Shown: positions 23,605-33,427, numbered from the stretch's first letter. The stretch: 50,001 nucleotides of DNA from Mycobacterium sp. (GCA_011620645.1 WOYS01000038.1:7937-57937); one strand, 5' to 3'. Numbers and translations: made by a program. Notes: generated by a model from the letters alone, not told the origin.

Positions 23605-24251
23605 CGCGCCCACCCGATCCATCGCAGCCCTGGTGGGCCCGCCCCGGCGGCGCGCAGGCACCTGGCGCACCGCGACCCGGTGGGCCGCCACCCGGGCCGC
23701 CGCCCGCTCACCCGCCCGGGCAGTCGTATCCGCCTGTCTCCCAGCAGTATCCGCCACGCCCGCAGCCATACCCGCCACCGCCACCGCCACCGGCGCCCCC
23801 GCCCAGGCAGCCGGCTACGCCGGCGTACCAGCGGCGCCCAGCGCCGGTGATCGACCCGAACCGGTACACCCTGCCGCAGGGTTCACCGCCCACCGGGCGC
23901 CGGGCACCGTCGAAGCGTTCCGGCCCCAGCAGTAGGACGTTGATCATCGCCGCAAGTGTCGCTATTGTCGTCGTCGTCGCAGCGGTGGCGTTGTGGCAGT
24001 TCGTGTTCCGCGATGCCACCGTCATCAATGTCGAACAGGCCGAGGCCGGCGTGCGAGAGATTCTGTCCGACCCGATCAACGGCTACGGCGCCAACAGCAT
24101 CAGCGCCCTGCGATGCAACGACGGCAAGGATCCGCCGGCGGCCAAAGGTGACAGCTTCACCTGCGATGTGGAGATCGACGGGGCCGTCCGCCAAGTCTAC
24201 GTCGAATTCCAGGATGACAAGGGCACCTTCGCGGTCGACGGACCTCGGTAA
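23601..24251 (+). CDS. Proline-rich single-pass membrane protein with DUF4333 domain
   Basis: 216 residues. The first about 100 are cytoplasmic and rich in Pro, Gly and Gln (PPGPPPAHPPGQ, then long proline runs). One membrane helix (LIIAASVAIVVVVAAVALWQF) follows at about 113-133. The external C-terminal part has the DUF4333 pattern with two cysteines (LRCNDGKDPPAAKGDSFTCDVEIDG). The ATG at 23601 overlaps the metallopeptidase TGA. DUF4333 proteins are common in mycobacteria with unknown role; the coupling suggests a partner or anchor for the peptidase. It converges with amt with only 3 bases between stops. Confidence 0.85.
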   Translation: MTRPPDPSQPWWARPGGAQAPGAPRPGGPPPGPPPAHPPGQSYPPVSQQYPPRPQPYPPPPPPPAPPPRQPATPAYQRRPAPVIDPNRYTLPQGSPPTGRRAPSKRSGPSSRTLIIAASVAIVVVVAAVALWQFVFRDATVINVEQAEAGVREILSDPINGYGANSISALRCNDGKDPPAAKGDSFTCDVEIDGAVRQVYVEFQDDKGTFAVDGPR

Positions 24252-24254
24252 AGG

Positions 24255-25511
24255 TCAGGCGCCGGGCCGCTTGTGCGGCGTCCCGGGCACGCCCTCGGCA
24301 TAGGCGGTCTCGGCGTGTTGGGTGAAGTCGATCCCGGACAATTCGTCCTCGCGGTTGACCCGGAATCCCACCGTGAGTCCGATGAGCTTGGCGAGGACGA
24401 AGGACACCGTGAACGCGAAGGCGGCGACCACGACGATCGCGAGCGTCTGCTTGCCCAGTTGGGTGATACCCCCGCCATAGAACAGGCCTTCGGGTCCACC
24501 CGACACCATCTCCGCTGCCAGCAAACCGATCAGGAAGGTGCCCACCACGCCACCCACGAAGTGCACCCCGACCACATCGAGCGAATCGTCGTAGCCGGCC
24601 TTGAACTTCCAGCCGATGGCGAACGAGCACACCACGCCGGCGGCGGTGCCGACGAGCACGGCGCCCAGCGGCGAGACGAACCCGCACGATGGTGTGATCG
24701 CGACCAGACCGGCGACCACGCCGGAAGCCGCACCGAAGGTCGTGGGATGGCCGTCGCGGAATCGTTCGACGGCGAGCCAGCCGAGCATGCCCAGGCACCC
24801 GGCGATCAGGGTGTTGAGGAAGATCACCGCCGCCTTGCCGTCGACGGAGAAGGCCGAGCCCGCATTGAACCCGAACCAGCCGAACCACAGCAGGCCGACA
24901 CCGAGCAGGACGAACGGAAGATTGTGTGGTCGCATGGCCTCGGACTTGAATCCGATGCGCGGGCCGAGCACCAGGGCCAGCGCCAATGCGGATGCACCCG
25001 AGACGATCTCGACGACCAGGCCGCCTGCGTAATCGAGCGCTCCAAAGGTGGAAAGCCAGCCGCCGGGACCCCACACCCAGTGCGCCACCGGCGAATACAC
25101 CAGCAGCGTCCAGAACACGACGAACAGCATCCACGCGGAGAACTTGGCGCGGTCCGCGATCGCGCCGCTGACCAGCGCCGCGGTCAGGATCGCGAACGCG
25201 AGCTGGAAGGTCACGAACAGAAGCTCGGGCACATTCGACCGAACCGCGGTCAGGTCGATACCGGCCAGCCCGACGTGCTGCAGGCCGCCGATGAGTCCGG
25301 CGCCGGCATCCTCGCCGAAGGCAAGGCTGTAGCCGGCCACGATCCAGGTGACCGTGACGACCGGGATCGAGATGAAGCTCATCATGATCATGTTGAGCAC
25401 ACCGGTCGCGCGCACCATGCCGCCGTAGAAGATGGCCAGACCCGGTGTCATCAGCAATACCATCGCGGTGCTGACAAGTAGCCAGGCCGTGGCGGCCGGA
25501 TCGATCTCCAC
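24255..25511 (-). CDS. amt: Ammonium transporter (Amt family) with Glu at the first twin-His position
   Basis: A 418-residue Amt/Mep/Rh channel-like transporter with about 11 membrane helices and an extracellular N-terminus. Conserved features are the FYGGMVR segment, AHWVWGPGGW, WFGFNAGSA and the pore His 317 in VGVHFVGG. The first pore histidine of bacterial AmtB (H168, in VVHINAG) is Glu 168 here (GGLVVEIVSG), the state found in yeast Mep1/Mep3. No glnK follows, so PII control through a neighbour is not evident. The GTG at 25511 is chosen because GGAAGGAGA lies just upstream; a start at 25526 would place that site inside the gene. Confidence 0.93.
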   Translation of the reverse strand: MEIDPAATAWLLVSTAMVLLMTPGLAIFYGGMVRATGVLNMIMMSFISIPVVTVTWIVAGYSLAFGEDAGAGLIGGLQHVGLAGIDLTAVRSNVPELLFVTFQLAFAILTAALVSGAIADRAKFSAWMLFVVFWTLLVYSPVAHWVWGPGGWLSTFGALDYAGGLVVEIVSGASALALALVLGPRIGFKSEAMRPHNLPFVLLGVGLLWFGWFGFNAGSAFSVDGKAAVIFLNTLIAGCLGMLGWLAVERFRDGHPTTFGAASGVVAGLVAITPSCGFVSPLGAVLVGTAAGVVCSFAIGWKFKAGYDDSLDVVGVHFVGGVVGTFLIGLLAAEMVSGGPEGLFYGGGITQLGKQTLAIVVVAAFAFTVSFVLAKLIGLTVGFRVNREDELSGIDFTQHAETAYAEGVPGTPHKRPGA

Positions 25512-25570
25512 GCGGTCTCCTTCCACTAAGCAAAAACGCCCGGACGGCTATGGCACAGCGGTGCCGACCG

Positions 25571-25590
25571 GCTGACGGTTTCCCGTCAGC
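25571..25590 (-). terminator. Hairpin terminator of tRNA-Leu
   Basis: GCTGACGG (25571-25578) and CCGTCAGC (25583-25590) form a perfect 8-bp stem; on the minus strand the loop is a GAAA tetraloop. It begins 16 bases past the tRNA 3' end and lies upstream of amt. Confidence 0.75.
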
Positions 25591-25606
25591 AACGGCCGAT
25601 AGGAGT

Positions 25607-25688
25607 GCGGGCGGAGGGATTCGAACCCTCACGCTCTTCCGAGCACCGGCACCTAAAGCCGGCATGTCTGCCGTTCCATCACGCCCGC
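25607..25688 (-). tRNA. leuT-UAG: tRNA-Leu (anticodon UAG)
   Basis: On the minus strand a 7-bp acceptor stem (GCGGGCG with CGCCCGC), an anticodon arm CCGGC-TTTAGGT-GCCGG with anticodon TAG (25653-25655), a long class II variable arm, and a T arm containing GGTTCGAATCC are all present. The long variable arm and anticodon identify leucine (CUA codons). CCA is not encoded. The label leuT-UAG is descriptive. Confidence 0.95.
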
Positions 25689-25773
25689 GCGATGCGAATG
25701 CTACCGCCTTCACACGTGATCAATCCTGTCGGCGCGGCGACCTAGTGTCTGCTTCACGTGGCAGGAGAACCTC

Positions 25774-25812
25774 ATGCGCTCGGTCGACGAGTTCATCGGC
25801 CCCAAGGCCTGA
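25774..25812 (+). CDS. Candidate 12-residue leader ORF upstream of the lprD-like gene
   Basis: AGGAG (25763-25767) is ideally placed 6 bases before an ATG that opens 12 codons (MRSVDEFIGPKA) and a TGA. A TAGTGT hexamer at 25743-25748 could be its -10. The lprD-like gene begins 24 bases later with its own leaderless -10. No homologue is recognised; it may be a real micro-ORF or chance. Confidence 0.35.
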   Translation: MRSVDEFIGPKA

Positions 25813-25824
25813 ATCGCCGGGCGG

Positions 25825-25830
25825 TAATGT
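25825..25830 (+). promoter_or_regulatory. Predicted -10 of the lprD-like gene (leaderless)
   Basis: TAATGT ends exactly 6 bases before the ATG at 25837 and no Shine-Dalgarno sequence is present. Confidence 0.55.
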
Positions 25831-25836
25831 TGACCC

Positions 25837-26217
25837 ATGTCCACTACACGACGTAGGAGACCGGCGCTCATCGCGCTGACCTTCCTTGGAGCCAGCGGCT
25901 GCCTGCTGCTGGCGTGGTGGCAGTGGACCCGCTACGAGTCGAATTCGGGGTCGTTCCTGAATCTCGGTTACGCCTTGCAGTGGCCGATGTTCGCGGGGTT
26001 CTGCGTCTACGCCTACTTCAAGTTCGTGCGCCTGGAATCCGGCGAGGAGAGTCCCGCACGTTCGGGCGACGCCGTCACCGAAATCCCGGCCGGTCTGCTC
26101 CCGGAACGCCCGAAGGCCGCCAGACCACCCGAGGACGATCCGACGCTGCGGGAGTACAACGCCTACCTCGCCGATCTCGCACAATCCGACACCCCTGACG
26201 ACAGGACCACCAGATGA
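25837..26217 (+). CDS. lprD: LprD-like membrane protein
   Basis: A 126-residue protein resembling M. tuberculosis LprD (Rv1343c), with the same neighbour order. A basic N-terminus (MSTTRRRRPA) precedes a hydrophobic segment with Cys 22 in GASGC, an imperfect lipobox because -3 is Ala rather than Leu/Val/Ile. A WWQWTRYES motif and a second hydrophobic segment (ALQWPMFAGFCVYAYFKFV) follow, so it may be a two-helix membrane protein rather than a lipoprotein. The C-terminal third is polar and acidic. It overlaps the next gene by ATGA. Its function is unknown. Confidence 0.8.
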   Translation: MSTTRRRRPALIALTFLGASGCLLLAWWQWTRYESNSGSFLNLGYALQWPMFAGFCVYAYFKFVRLESGEESPARSGDAVTEIPAGLLPERPKAARPPEDDPTLREYNAYLADLAQSDTPDDRTTR

Positions 26218-26576
26218 GCGCGCCCGAGACCCCGGCCGACACCGACGGCCAGGAACCGTTGGTCCCGCTGTCCTCCATCCAGAAGGCCCTGGCCAGCTAC
26301 CGGGTTCTGGCCTGGGCGACCGGGCTCTGGCTGATCGCGCTCTGCTACGAGATGGTGAGGAAGTACGGGTTCCAGGACGATTCGCTGAGCTGGATCGCGG
26401 TGGTGCACGGCTGGGTGTACTTCGCCTATCTGATCGCGACCGCGAACCTGGCGGTGAAGGTCCGCTGGCCGCTGGGCCGTACGCTCGGCACCCTGATCTC
26501 CGGAACGGTTCCCCTGCTCGGGCTCATCGTCGAGCATTTCCGGACGCAAGATGTGAAGAAGCGCTTCGCTCTGTGA
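26214..26576 (+). CDS. DUF3817 integral membrane protein
   Basis: A 120-residue protein corresponding to M. tuberculosis Rv1342c by sequence and position. A polar N-terminus is followed by three hydrophobic segments with the family pattern LASYRVLAWATGLWLIAL, HGWVYFAYLI and GTLISGTVPLLGLIVEH. It is translationally coupled to the lprD-like gene (ATGA). A second DUF3817 protein lies at 43913-44287. No biochemical function is known; conserved pairing with lprD suggests a small membrane complex. Confidence 0.85.
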   Translation: MSAPETPADTDGQEPLVPLSSIQKALASYRVLAWATGLWLIALCYEMVRKYGFQDDSLSWIAVVHGWVYFAYLIATANLAVKVRWPLGRTLGTLISGTVPLLGLIVEHFRTQDVKKRFAL

Positions 26577-26590
26577 CCGCCTGCCCATCC

Positions 26591-26608
26591 CCCGTCGCTT
26601 CGCTCGCC
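26591..26608. repeat. 18-bp dispersed repeat copy
   Basis: CCCGTCGCTTCGCTCGCC recurs exactly, in inverted orientation, at 36867-36884. The core GTCGCTxCGCTC is shared with the repeats at 1-90 and 8271-8304, so these look like one family of short GC-rich elements. Confidence 0.65.
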
Positions 26609-26638
26609 TTGCTTGGCTGACGCCTGCTCCCCGCAGTG

Positions 26639-26702
26639 CGCCGAAACCCGCGTACCCGGTGTTCGCGCACGGTTATAGGCGACTGGTACGCGGGTTTCGG
26701 CG
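26639..26702. repeat. Perfect 18-bp inverted repeat between convergent genes
   Basis: CGCCGAAACCCGCGTACC (26639-26656) is perfectly repeated in inverse at 26685-26702, separated by 28 bases. It lies between the DUF3817 stop (26576) and the rdgB stop (26714), so a bidirectional terminator is likely. The stem is much longer than the 7-9 bp of the other terminators here, so it could also be a small mobile palindromic element. Confidence 0.9.
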
Positions 26703-26713
26703 AAGTTGAGCGC

Positions 26714-27318
26714 CTATGCCAGCGTGCGAAGCGCCGGCACCAGCAGCGCCAGCGCCCGGCCGCGATGGGAGGCCGCGTCCTTCTCGGCCGGCGTCAGCTC
26801 GGCGGCCGACAGCCCCGATCCCTCCGGGACGAAGATCGGGTCGTAGCCGAAGCCACCGTCGCCACGGGGCTCCCGCGCGATCACACCCGGCCACTCCCCA
26901 CGCACCACGACGCTGTCGGCGGCGCGCGACCCGTGCACCAGCGCGCAGGCCGACACGAAGGCCGCGCCGCGCCGCTCATCGGGCACATCGCGCATCTGAC
27001 CCAGCAGCAGCTCGAGGTTGGCCACGTCGTTGCCGTGCGCACCCGCCCAACGCGCCGACAGCACGCCCGGCATGCCATTCAAAGCATCGACGACCAGTCC
27101 CGAGTCATCTGCCACCGCGGGCAACCCGGTGGCGGCATACGCGTCGCGTGCCTTGGCCAATGCGTTCGCCTCGAAGGTCGCCCCGGTCTCGGGTGCCTCG
27201 TCGAACGGGGGCACGTCGGTGAGCGACAGCAGCGTCAGACCGGACAGTCCGGCAGCGTCGAGCACCCGGCGCAGTTCGGCCAGCTTCTTGGCGTTGCGCG
27301 AGGCAACCAGCAGCCGGG

Positions 27319-27322
<4 letters not shown>
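26714..27322 (-). CDS. rdgB: dITP/XTP pyrophosphatase (RdgB/HAM1)
   Basis: About 202 residues. The enzyme hydrolyses non-canonical purine triphosphates such as dITP, ITP and XTP to monophosphates, keeping them out of DNA and RNA. It contains the family's [45 protein letters not shown] and SHRGRAL motifs, and corresponds to Rv1341. No ATG, GTG or TTG is available near the conserved N-terminus. The best start is a CTG at 27322 that overlaps the rph stop as CTGA, with GAAGG about 9 bases upstream, implying tight translational coupling to rph. Confidence 0.93.
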
Positions 27323-28098
<776 letters not shown>

Positions 28099-28104
28099 GA
28101 GGCA

Positions 28105-28110
28105 ACACTA
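28105..28110 (-). promoter_or_regulatory. Predicted -10 of rph (leaderless)
   Basis: On the minus strand TAGTGT ends 6 bases before the rph GTG. It lies between the Rv1339-like stop (28132) and rph, so rph-rdgB may be transcribed alone as well as from upstream. Confidence 0.5.
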
Positions 28111-28131
28111 ACCGGTGGGCCCGACCGAAAT

Positions 28132-28899
28132 TCAGTGACGCGTCACGTCGAAGGTCTCGCCGCACACCACCGCGTGCACGGGCCCGTCGAATTCCGCCTT
28201 GGCCTCGCTGATGACGTCCTCGCGCGATGTCCACGGCGGAATGTGGGTCAGCAGTAAGTCACCCACCCCGGCGCGGGCTGCGATCTGGCCGGCCTCGGTG
28301 CCCGACAGATGCAGGTTCGGCGGGCGGTCCGGATCGTGGGTCCAGGATGCCTCGCAGAGGAACACATCGACTCCGCGCGCCAACTCGACGACGGCATCAC
28401 AGATTCCGGTGTCCCCGCTGTAGGCGAAGGTGACGCCGTCACGGTCGGTGAAGCGCATCCCGTAGGACTCGGTGGGGTGGCACACCAACCGGGGCTGCAC
28501 CGTCAACGCACCCAATTTCACCGACCGGCCGTCGACCCACGACTGCACCTCGAAGATGTCGGAGATGTCATCAACCTCGCCGCCTTCGGGCGAGGAGGCC
28601 GCACCCAGGCGCTCCCAGGTGTGCGACGGGCCGAACAGCAACGCGCGTCCCTCGGGTGGATTGGGGTGATACCGGCGCCAGACGAACAGACCGGGCAAGT
28701 CCAGACAATGGTCGGCATGCAGGTGTGACAGCAGCACGTTCACCGCTCCGGGATCGGCATGGCGCTGCAGCGCGCCAAGCACGCCGCCGCCGAAGTCGAG
28801 CACCATCGGTACCGTGTCGGGTTCGGTCAGCAGGTATCCGGACGCGGGCGAATCAGGGCCGACAACGCTGCCGGAACAACCCAGTACGGTGATTCGCAC
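28132..28899 (-). CDS. Metallo-beta-lactamase-fold hydrolase (Rv1339-type cAMP phosphodiesterase)
   Basis: A 255-residue protein matching M. tuberculosis Rv1339, reported to be an atypical class II cyclic-AMP phosphodiesterase. The metal-binding signature LSHLHADHCLDLPG is intact. Further ligands are seen in AYSGDTGICD, HLSGTEAGQIA, and THIPPWTSRED near the C-terminus. The GTG at 28899 gives the conserved RITVLGCSGSVVGPDS start; an upstream extension lacks family resemblance. With the adenylate cyclase at 47172 it could help set cAMP levels. The 168 bases upstream separate it from the rhomboid gene, where murI sits in M. tuberculosis. Confidence 0.92.
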   Translation of the reverse strand: MRITVLGCSGSVVGPDSPASGYLLTEPDTVPMVLDFGGGVLGALQRHADPGAVNVLLSHLHADHCLDLPGLFVWRRYHPNPPEGRALLFGPSHTWERLGAASSPEGGEVDDISDIFEVQSWVDGRSVKLGALTVQPRLVCHPTESYGMRFTDRDGVTFAYSGDTGICDAVVELARGVDVFLCEASWTHDPDRPPNLHLSGTEAGQIAARAGVGDLLLTHIPPWTSREDVISEAKAEFDGPVHAVVCGETFDVTRH

Positions 28900-29067
28900 A
28901 TCACTAGCTTGCCATGCCTTACAGCACGGCGACGAAGGCATCACCGCATTGGGCGACAAGTTTCATTTTGTGTCCCCACCGTGACGTGGCACGACACGGC
29001 GACGGTCCGTCTTCCACATATCACTCAGACCGGCGCAGTGGTGCGACCCACAGCAGCAAACGAGACC
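28900..29067. other. Gap at the position where murI lies in M. tuberculosis
   Basis: Only 168 bases separate the Rv1339-like gene from the rhomboid gene, too short for murI (about 270 codons). No glutamate racemase fragment is recognisable on either strand. It probably holds the promoter of the downstream hydrolase gene. Confidence 0.8.
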
Positions 29068-30698
<1,631 letters not shown>

Positions 30699-30980
30699 TC
30701 AGCCGCCTGCGACAGCCGGCAGGATCGTCACCGAATCTCCGTCGGCGATCACGGTTTCCAGACCACCGGAGAACCGGACATCCTCGTCGTTGACGTAGAT
30801 GTTGACGAAGCGGTGCAGCTTGCCCTGATTGGCCGGATCGATGAGCCGCTCGGAGATTCCGGAGTAGTTGCTCTCCAGGTCGGCGATGACCGCCTGCAGG
30901 GTGTCCCCGCAGGCGTCGACGCGCTTCTCCCCTCCGGTGTGGGTCCGCAAGATGGTGGGAATCGAAACGACAACTGACAC
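30699..30980 (-). CDS. cysO: Sulfur-carrier protein CysO
   Basis: A 93-residue ubiquitin-like (ThiS/MoaD-type) carrier. Its C-terminal Gly-Gly (PAVAGG) is activated as a thiocarboxylate, attacked on the CysM-bound intermediate to form a cysteine adduct, and then released by Mec. HRFVNIYVNDEDVRFSGG is nearly identical to the M. tuberculosis protein. The start is a GTG at 30980 with AAGGAG 5 bases upstream. It lies between mec and cysM in one operon. Confidence 0.97.
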   Translation of the reverse strand: MSVVVSIPTILRTHTGGEKRVDACGDTLQAVIADLESNYSGISERLIDPANQGKLHRFVNIYVNDEDVRFSGGLETVIADGDSVTILPAVAGG

Positions 30981-30989
30981 GATGGCTCC

Positions 30990-31406
30990 TTATCCGTACT
31001 GCTCGACGATGCTGACAGGTTCTTCGGTGACGACGCCGTCGAGGATGCGGTAGCTGCGCAGTTCGTGCACCTCGGGGTCGCGGGTGGAGATGAGCACATA
31101 GTGGGCGTCGGGCTCTGCCGCGATCGAGACGTCGGTCCGGCTCGGATAGGCCTCGGTGCCGGTGTGCGAGTGGTAGATCACCACCGGCGCCTCGTCGGCC
31201 TCGTCCATCGCCTTCCACACCTGAAGGTGCTCCATCGAGTCGAACCGGTAGAACGTCGGAGACCGCTCGGCATTGGCCATCTGGATGAAACGCTCGGGGC
31301 GATCCGAACCCTCCGGTCCGGCGATCACACCGCATGCCTCGTCCGGATGGTCGGCGCGCGCATGGGCGACCATGGCATCGACCAGGTCGGCGCGGATCTC
31401 CAGCAC
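30990..31406 (-). CDS. mec: CysO-cysteine peptidase Mec (JAMM/Mov34)
   Basis: A 138-residue zinc peptidase that releases cysteine from the CysO-Cys adduct. The JAMM motif is complete: Glu in DEACGV, then HSHTGTEAYPSRTD with both His and the Asp ligand. The GTG at 31406 starts one base after the upstream peptidase stop and gives the conserved LEIRADLVDAMVAHA start. Mec, CysO and CysM form a compact cysteine-synthesis cassette. Confidence 0.96.
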   Translation of the reverse strand: MLEIRADLVDAMVAHARADHPDEACGVIAGPEGSDRPERFIQMANAERSPTFYRFDSMEHLQVWKAMDEADEAPVVIYHSHTGTEAYPSRTDVSIAAEPDAHYVLISTRDPEVHELRSYRILDGVVTEEPVSIVEQYG

Positions 31407-31407
31407 G

Positions 31408-32466
31408 TCAGGACTCCGTTTCTCGCGTGAATGCACCGGGCAACAGGCCACGATAGGTGGGTATTCCGGCGACCGACTCCGCGGCCAGCACTCCGACCAG
31501 CACAGCGCGTGCCAGGCAGTCGGCCGCCGCGGCGCCGATCGCGGTGAGCGCCGCCGTCTCCGGCGACATCGCCGTGGGCGTCTTCGCCGACGGCGGCACC
31601 TGCACCGCCCCGGTCGCCAGCGCGAACACGGTATCGCCGTCCACCGGAGTGTGCGCCGGGCGGATGGTGTGGGCAAGTCCGTCCTGGGCCGCAATCGCGA
31701 TACGGCGGCATCCGGCCGCGCTGATGGCCGCATCCGTCGCGACGACGGCGATGGTGGTGTTCAGCGGACCGCTCTCCTTGTCGAGGCGCGCGAACTCGGC
31801 CACCTCGTCGGCCGGGGGTGCGCTCAATCCGAACTCTGCGATCAGGTTGGCCATCCAGGGCAGTCCGGTGGCCGGGTCGATGACATTGCCGCCTGAGTTC
31901 ACCGCGACGACGGCGCCGACCGTCACGCCGATACCGGGCAGCGTCACCGAGGCGGTGCCGAGCCCGCCCTTGAGGACACCGGCGCGCGCACCCGCGCCGG
32001 CCCCGACGCTGCCGATCGCGAAGGACATTCCCCGGGTCCGACCGGCGGACTGCACGGCGGCATAGCCGAACTCCGCGCCCGGGCGGCAACCCCAGCCACC
32101 CACCGGCAGGTCGAAAATAACCGCAGCCGGCACGATCGGCACCACACCGCCGTCCATCGACACGCCGCGGCCCTGTTCCTCGAGCCAGGTCATCACGCCG
32201 TCGGCGGCGGCCAGTCCGTAGGCACTTCCGCCGGTGAGGAGCACCGCGTCGACGTGGCGCACGCTGTTGGCCGGGTCCAGCAGATCGGTCTCCCGGCTAC
32301 CCGGCGCCCCGCCACGGCAGTCCACCGCACCGACCGTGCCCTCCGGCGCCAGCACCACCGTGCTCCCGCACGCCCATCCCGAACCGAGCGTTGCGTCATC
32401 GTCGATGCGGTGATGGTGGCCGACGCGAATACCTGCGACATCGGTGATGGCGCCCCGACCGGTCAC
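31408..32466 (-). CDS. P1-family (DmpA/S58) peptidase
   Basis: A 352-residue N-terminal-nucleophile aminopeptidase-like protein corresponding to Rv1333. Motifs include ITDVAGIRVGHHHR, DCRGGAPGSRETDLLDP, LTGGSAYGLAAADGV, and the probable self-cleavage site at Asn-Thr in LNTTIAVVATDA, whose Thr becomes the catalytic residue. Family members cleave N-terminal D- or beta-amino acids; the substrate here is unknown. The GTG at 32466 overlaps the DUF2017 stop as GTGA. Its placement directly before mec suggests a peptide-processing role, but none is established. Confidence 0.9.
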   Translation of the reverse strand: MTGRGAITDVAGIRVGHHHRIDDDATLGSGWACGSTVVLAPEGTVGAVDCRGGAPGSRETDLLDPANSVRHVDAVLLTGGSAYGLAAADGVMTWLEEQGRGVSMDGGVVPIVPAAVIFDLPVGGWGCRPGAEFGYAAVQSAGRTRGMSFAIGSVGAGAGARAGVLKGGLGTASVTLPGIGVTVGAVVAVNSGGNVIDPATGLPWMANLIAEFGLSAPPADEVAEFARLDKESGPLNTTIAVVATDAAISAAGCRRIAIAAQDGLAHTIRPAHTPVDGDTVFALATGAVQVPPSAKTPTAMSPETAALTAIGAAAADCLARAVLVGVLAAESVAGIPTYRGLLPGAFTRETES

Positions 32467-33044
32467 CGGCTTCCCATCAGACTGAGGACCAGGTATTCCT
32501 GCAGCACCGTCAGCCATTGGTAGACGTCGAGGTGGCCTGCCATCGGGTGCCCGACCGGCAACTGGTCGAGCCCCTCGGGTCCGATCTCGAGCATCGCCCC
32601 GAGCGCCAGGCGCACATCGTTGACCGCCGAAGCCCACGCCTGGGCATCCTCCTCGGAGAGCTCGAACTTCCCGCCGCTCTCCGGCATGGTGTCCATCAAC
32701 CGTTGTGCCGCTTGACGTTTCGCGTCGATGATGGTCGGCTCATGCAGGCTGCGCAACGCGCTGTTCAAACTGTCGGCGGCCGACGATCCCGCGGGATGGC
32801 CGTTTCGCGGCCGAAAGAAGTCCGGCAGCAACCGCTTCATCGTCTCGTCCTCGGGCGGTGACGAATGCCCGGTGCGGATCCCGGTGATCTCGCTGAGTTC
32901 GTCAGCCGGAGCGGCGGATTCGCGATCGTCGAGCATTCCGGTCAGCGATGAGACCAGGTTGCGCAGCAACGCCGCCTCATGAGGTGCCAGCGAGGACCGG
33001 AATCGTGGGCCGTCGGCGCCGTCGATCCGCTTCCATTTCCGCAC
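32463..33044 (-). CDS. DUF2017 protein
   Basis: A 193-residue predicted cytosolic protein corresponding to Rv1332. It begins VRKWKRIDG and has the family features LAPHEAALLRNLVSSL, MKRLLPDFFRP near the middle, and a C-terminal helical stretch YQWLTVLQEYLVLSLMG. No catalytic motif is visible. It starts 5 bases past the clpS stop, and actinobacteria conserve the clpS-DUF2017 pair, so a link with ClpS-dependent proteolysis is possible but unproven. Confidence 0.9.
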   Translation of the reverse strand: MRKWKRIDGADGPRFRSSLAPHEAALLRNLVSSLTGMLDDRESAAPADELSEITGIRTGHSSPPEDETMKRLLPDFFRPRNGHPAGSSAADSLNSALRSLHEPTIIDAKRQAAQRLMDTMPESGGKFELSEEDAQAWASAVNDVRLALGAMLEIGPEGLDQLPVGHPMAGHLDVYQWLTVLQEYLVLSLMGSR

Positions 33045-33048
33045 GCGA

Positions 33049-33363
33049 TCAGCGGTCCTGCTGCATGGTGGCCCACAACCCGGCGGAGTGCAATTTGGTG
33101 ACGTCGACCTCCATCGACTCACGGCTGCCGGCCGAGACGACGGCCTTGCCCTCGGTATGCACCTGCATCATCAGTTTGGTGGCATGCGGTTCGGAATAGC
33201 CGAACAGCTTCTGGAACACATAGGTCACATACGACATCAGATTGACCGGGTCGTCCCACACGAGCGTCACCCAGGGACTGTCGGTGGCGGCGTCTTCGCG
33301 GCGGTCGACATCGACCGCCTGGTCCTCCCGGGTACCCGGCTTGGTCTGCGCTGGGGTAACCAT
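33049..33363 (-). CDS. clpS: ATP-dependent Clp protease adaptor ClpS
   Basis: A 104-residue adaptor that delivers N-degron substrates to ClpC1/ClpP. The core [20 protein letters not shown] contains the DDPVN segment lining the N-end residue pocket, followed by [17 protein letters not shown]. An acidic N-terminal extension of about 30 residues is typical. The ATG at 33363 has a leaderless-type -10 7 bases upstream. It heads the minus-strand series that continues into the cysteine cassette, and is divergent from pncB. Confidence 0.95.
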   Translation of the reverse strand: MVTPAQTKPGTREDQAVDVDRREDAATDSPWVTLVWDDPVNLMSYVTYVFQKLFGYSEPHATKLMMQVHTEGKAVVSAGSRESMEVDVTKLHSAGLWATMQQDR

Positions 33364-33370
33364 GGTGCAC

Positions 33371-33376
33371 AGAATA
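33371..33376 (-). promoter_or_regulatory. Predicted -10 of clpS (leaderless)
   Basis: On the minus strand TATTCT ends 7 bases before the clpS ATG. It shares the 64-base divergent gap with the pncB -10. Confidence 0.55.
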
Positions 33377-33415
33377 CCGGGGGCCGACCCGACGCCCGAA
33401 CGCGAACGGTACCGA

Positions 33416-33421
33416 TACGGT
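33416..33421 (+). promoter_or_regulatory. Predicted -10 of pncB (leaderless)
   Basis: TACGGT ends 6 bases before the GTG at 33428. Its -35 region would overlap that of clpS in the same 64-base gap. Confidence 0.55.
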
Positions 33422-33427
33422 GAGTTC

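Noticed and set aside
26577..26713. A short gene between the DUF3817 and rdgB genes
   Set aside because: Only repeats and the long inverted repeat are present; no frame has a start with a ribosome site.
28919..28966. 15-codon minus-strand micro-ORF upstream of the Rv1339-like gene
   Set aside because: The ribosome site is weak, there is no junction with a neighbouring start, and nothing else supports it.
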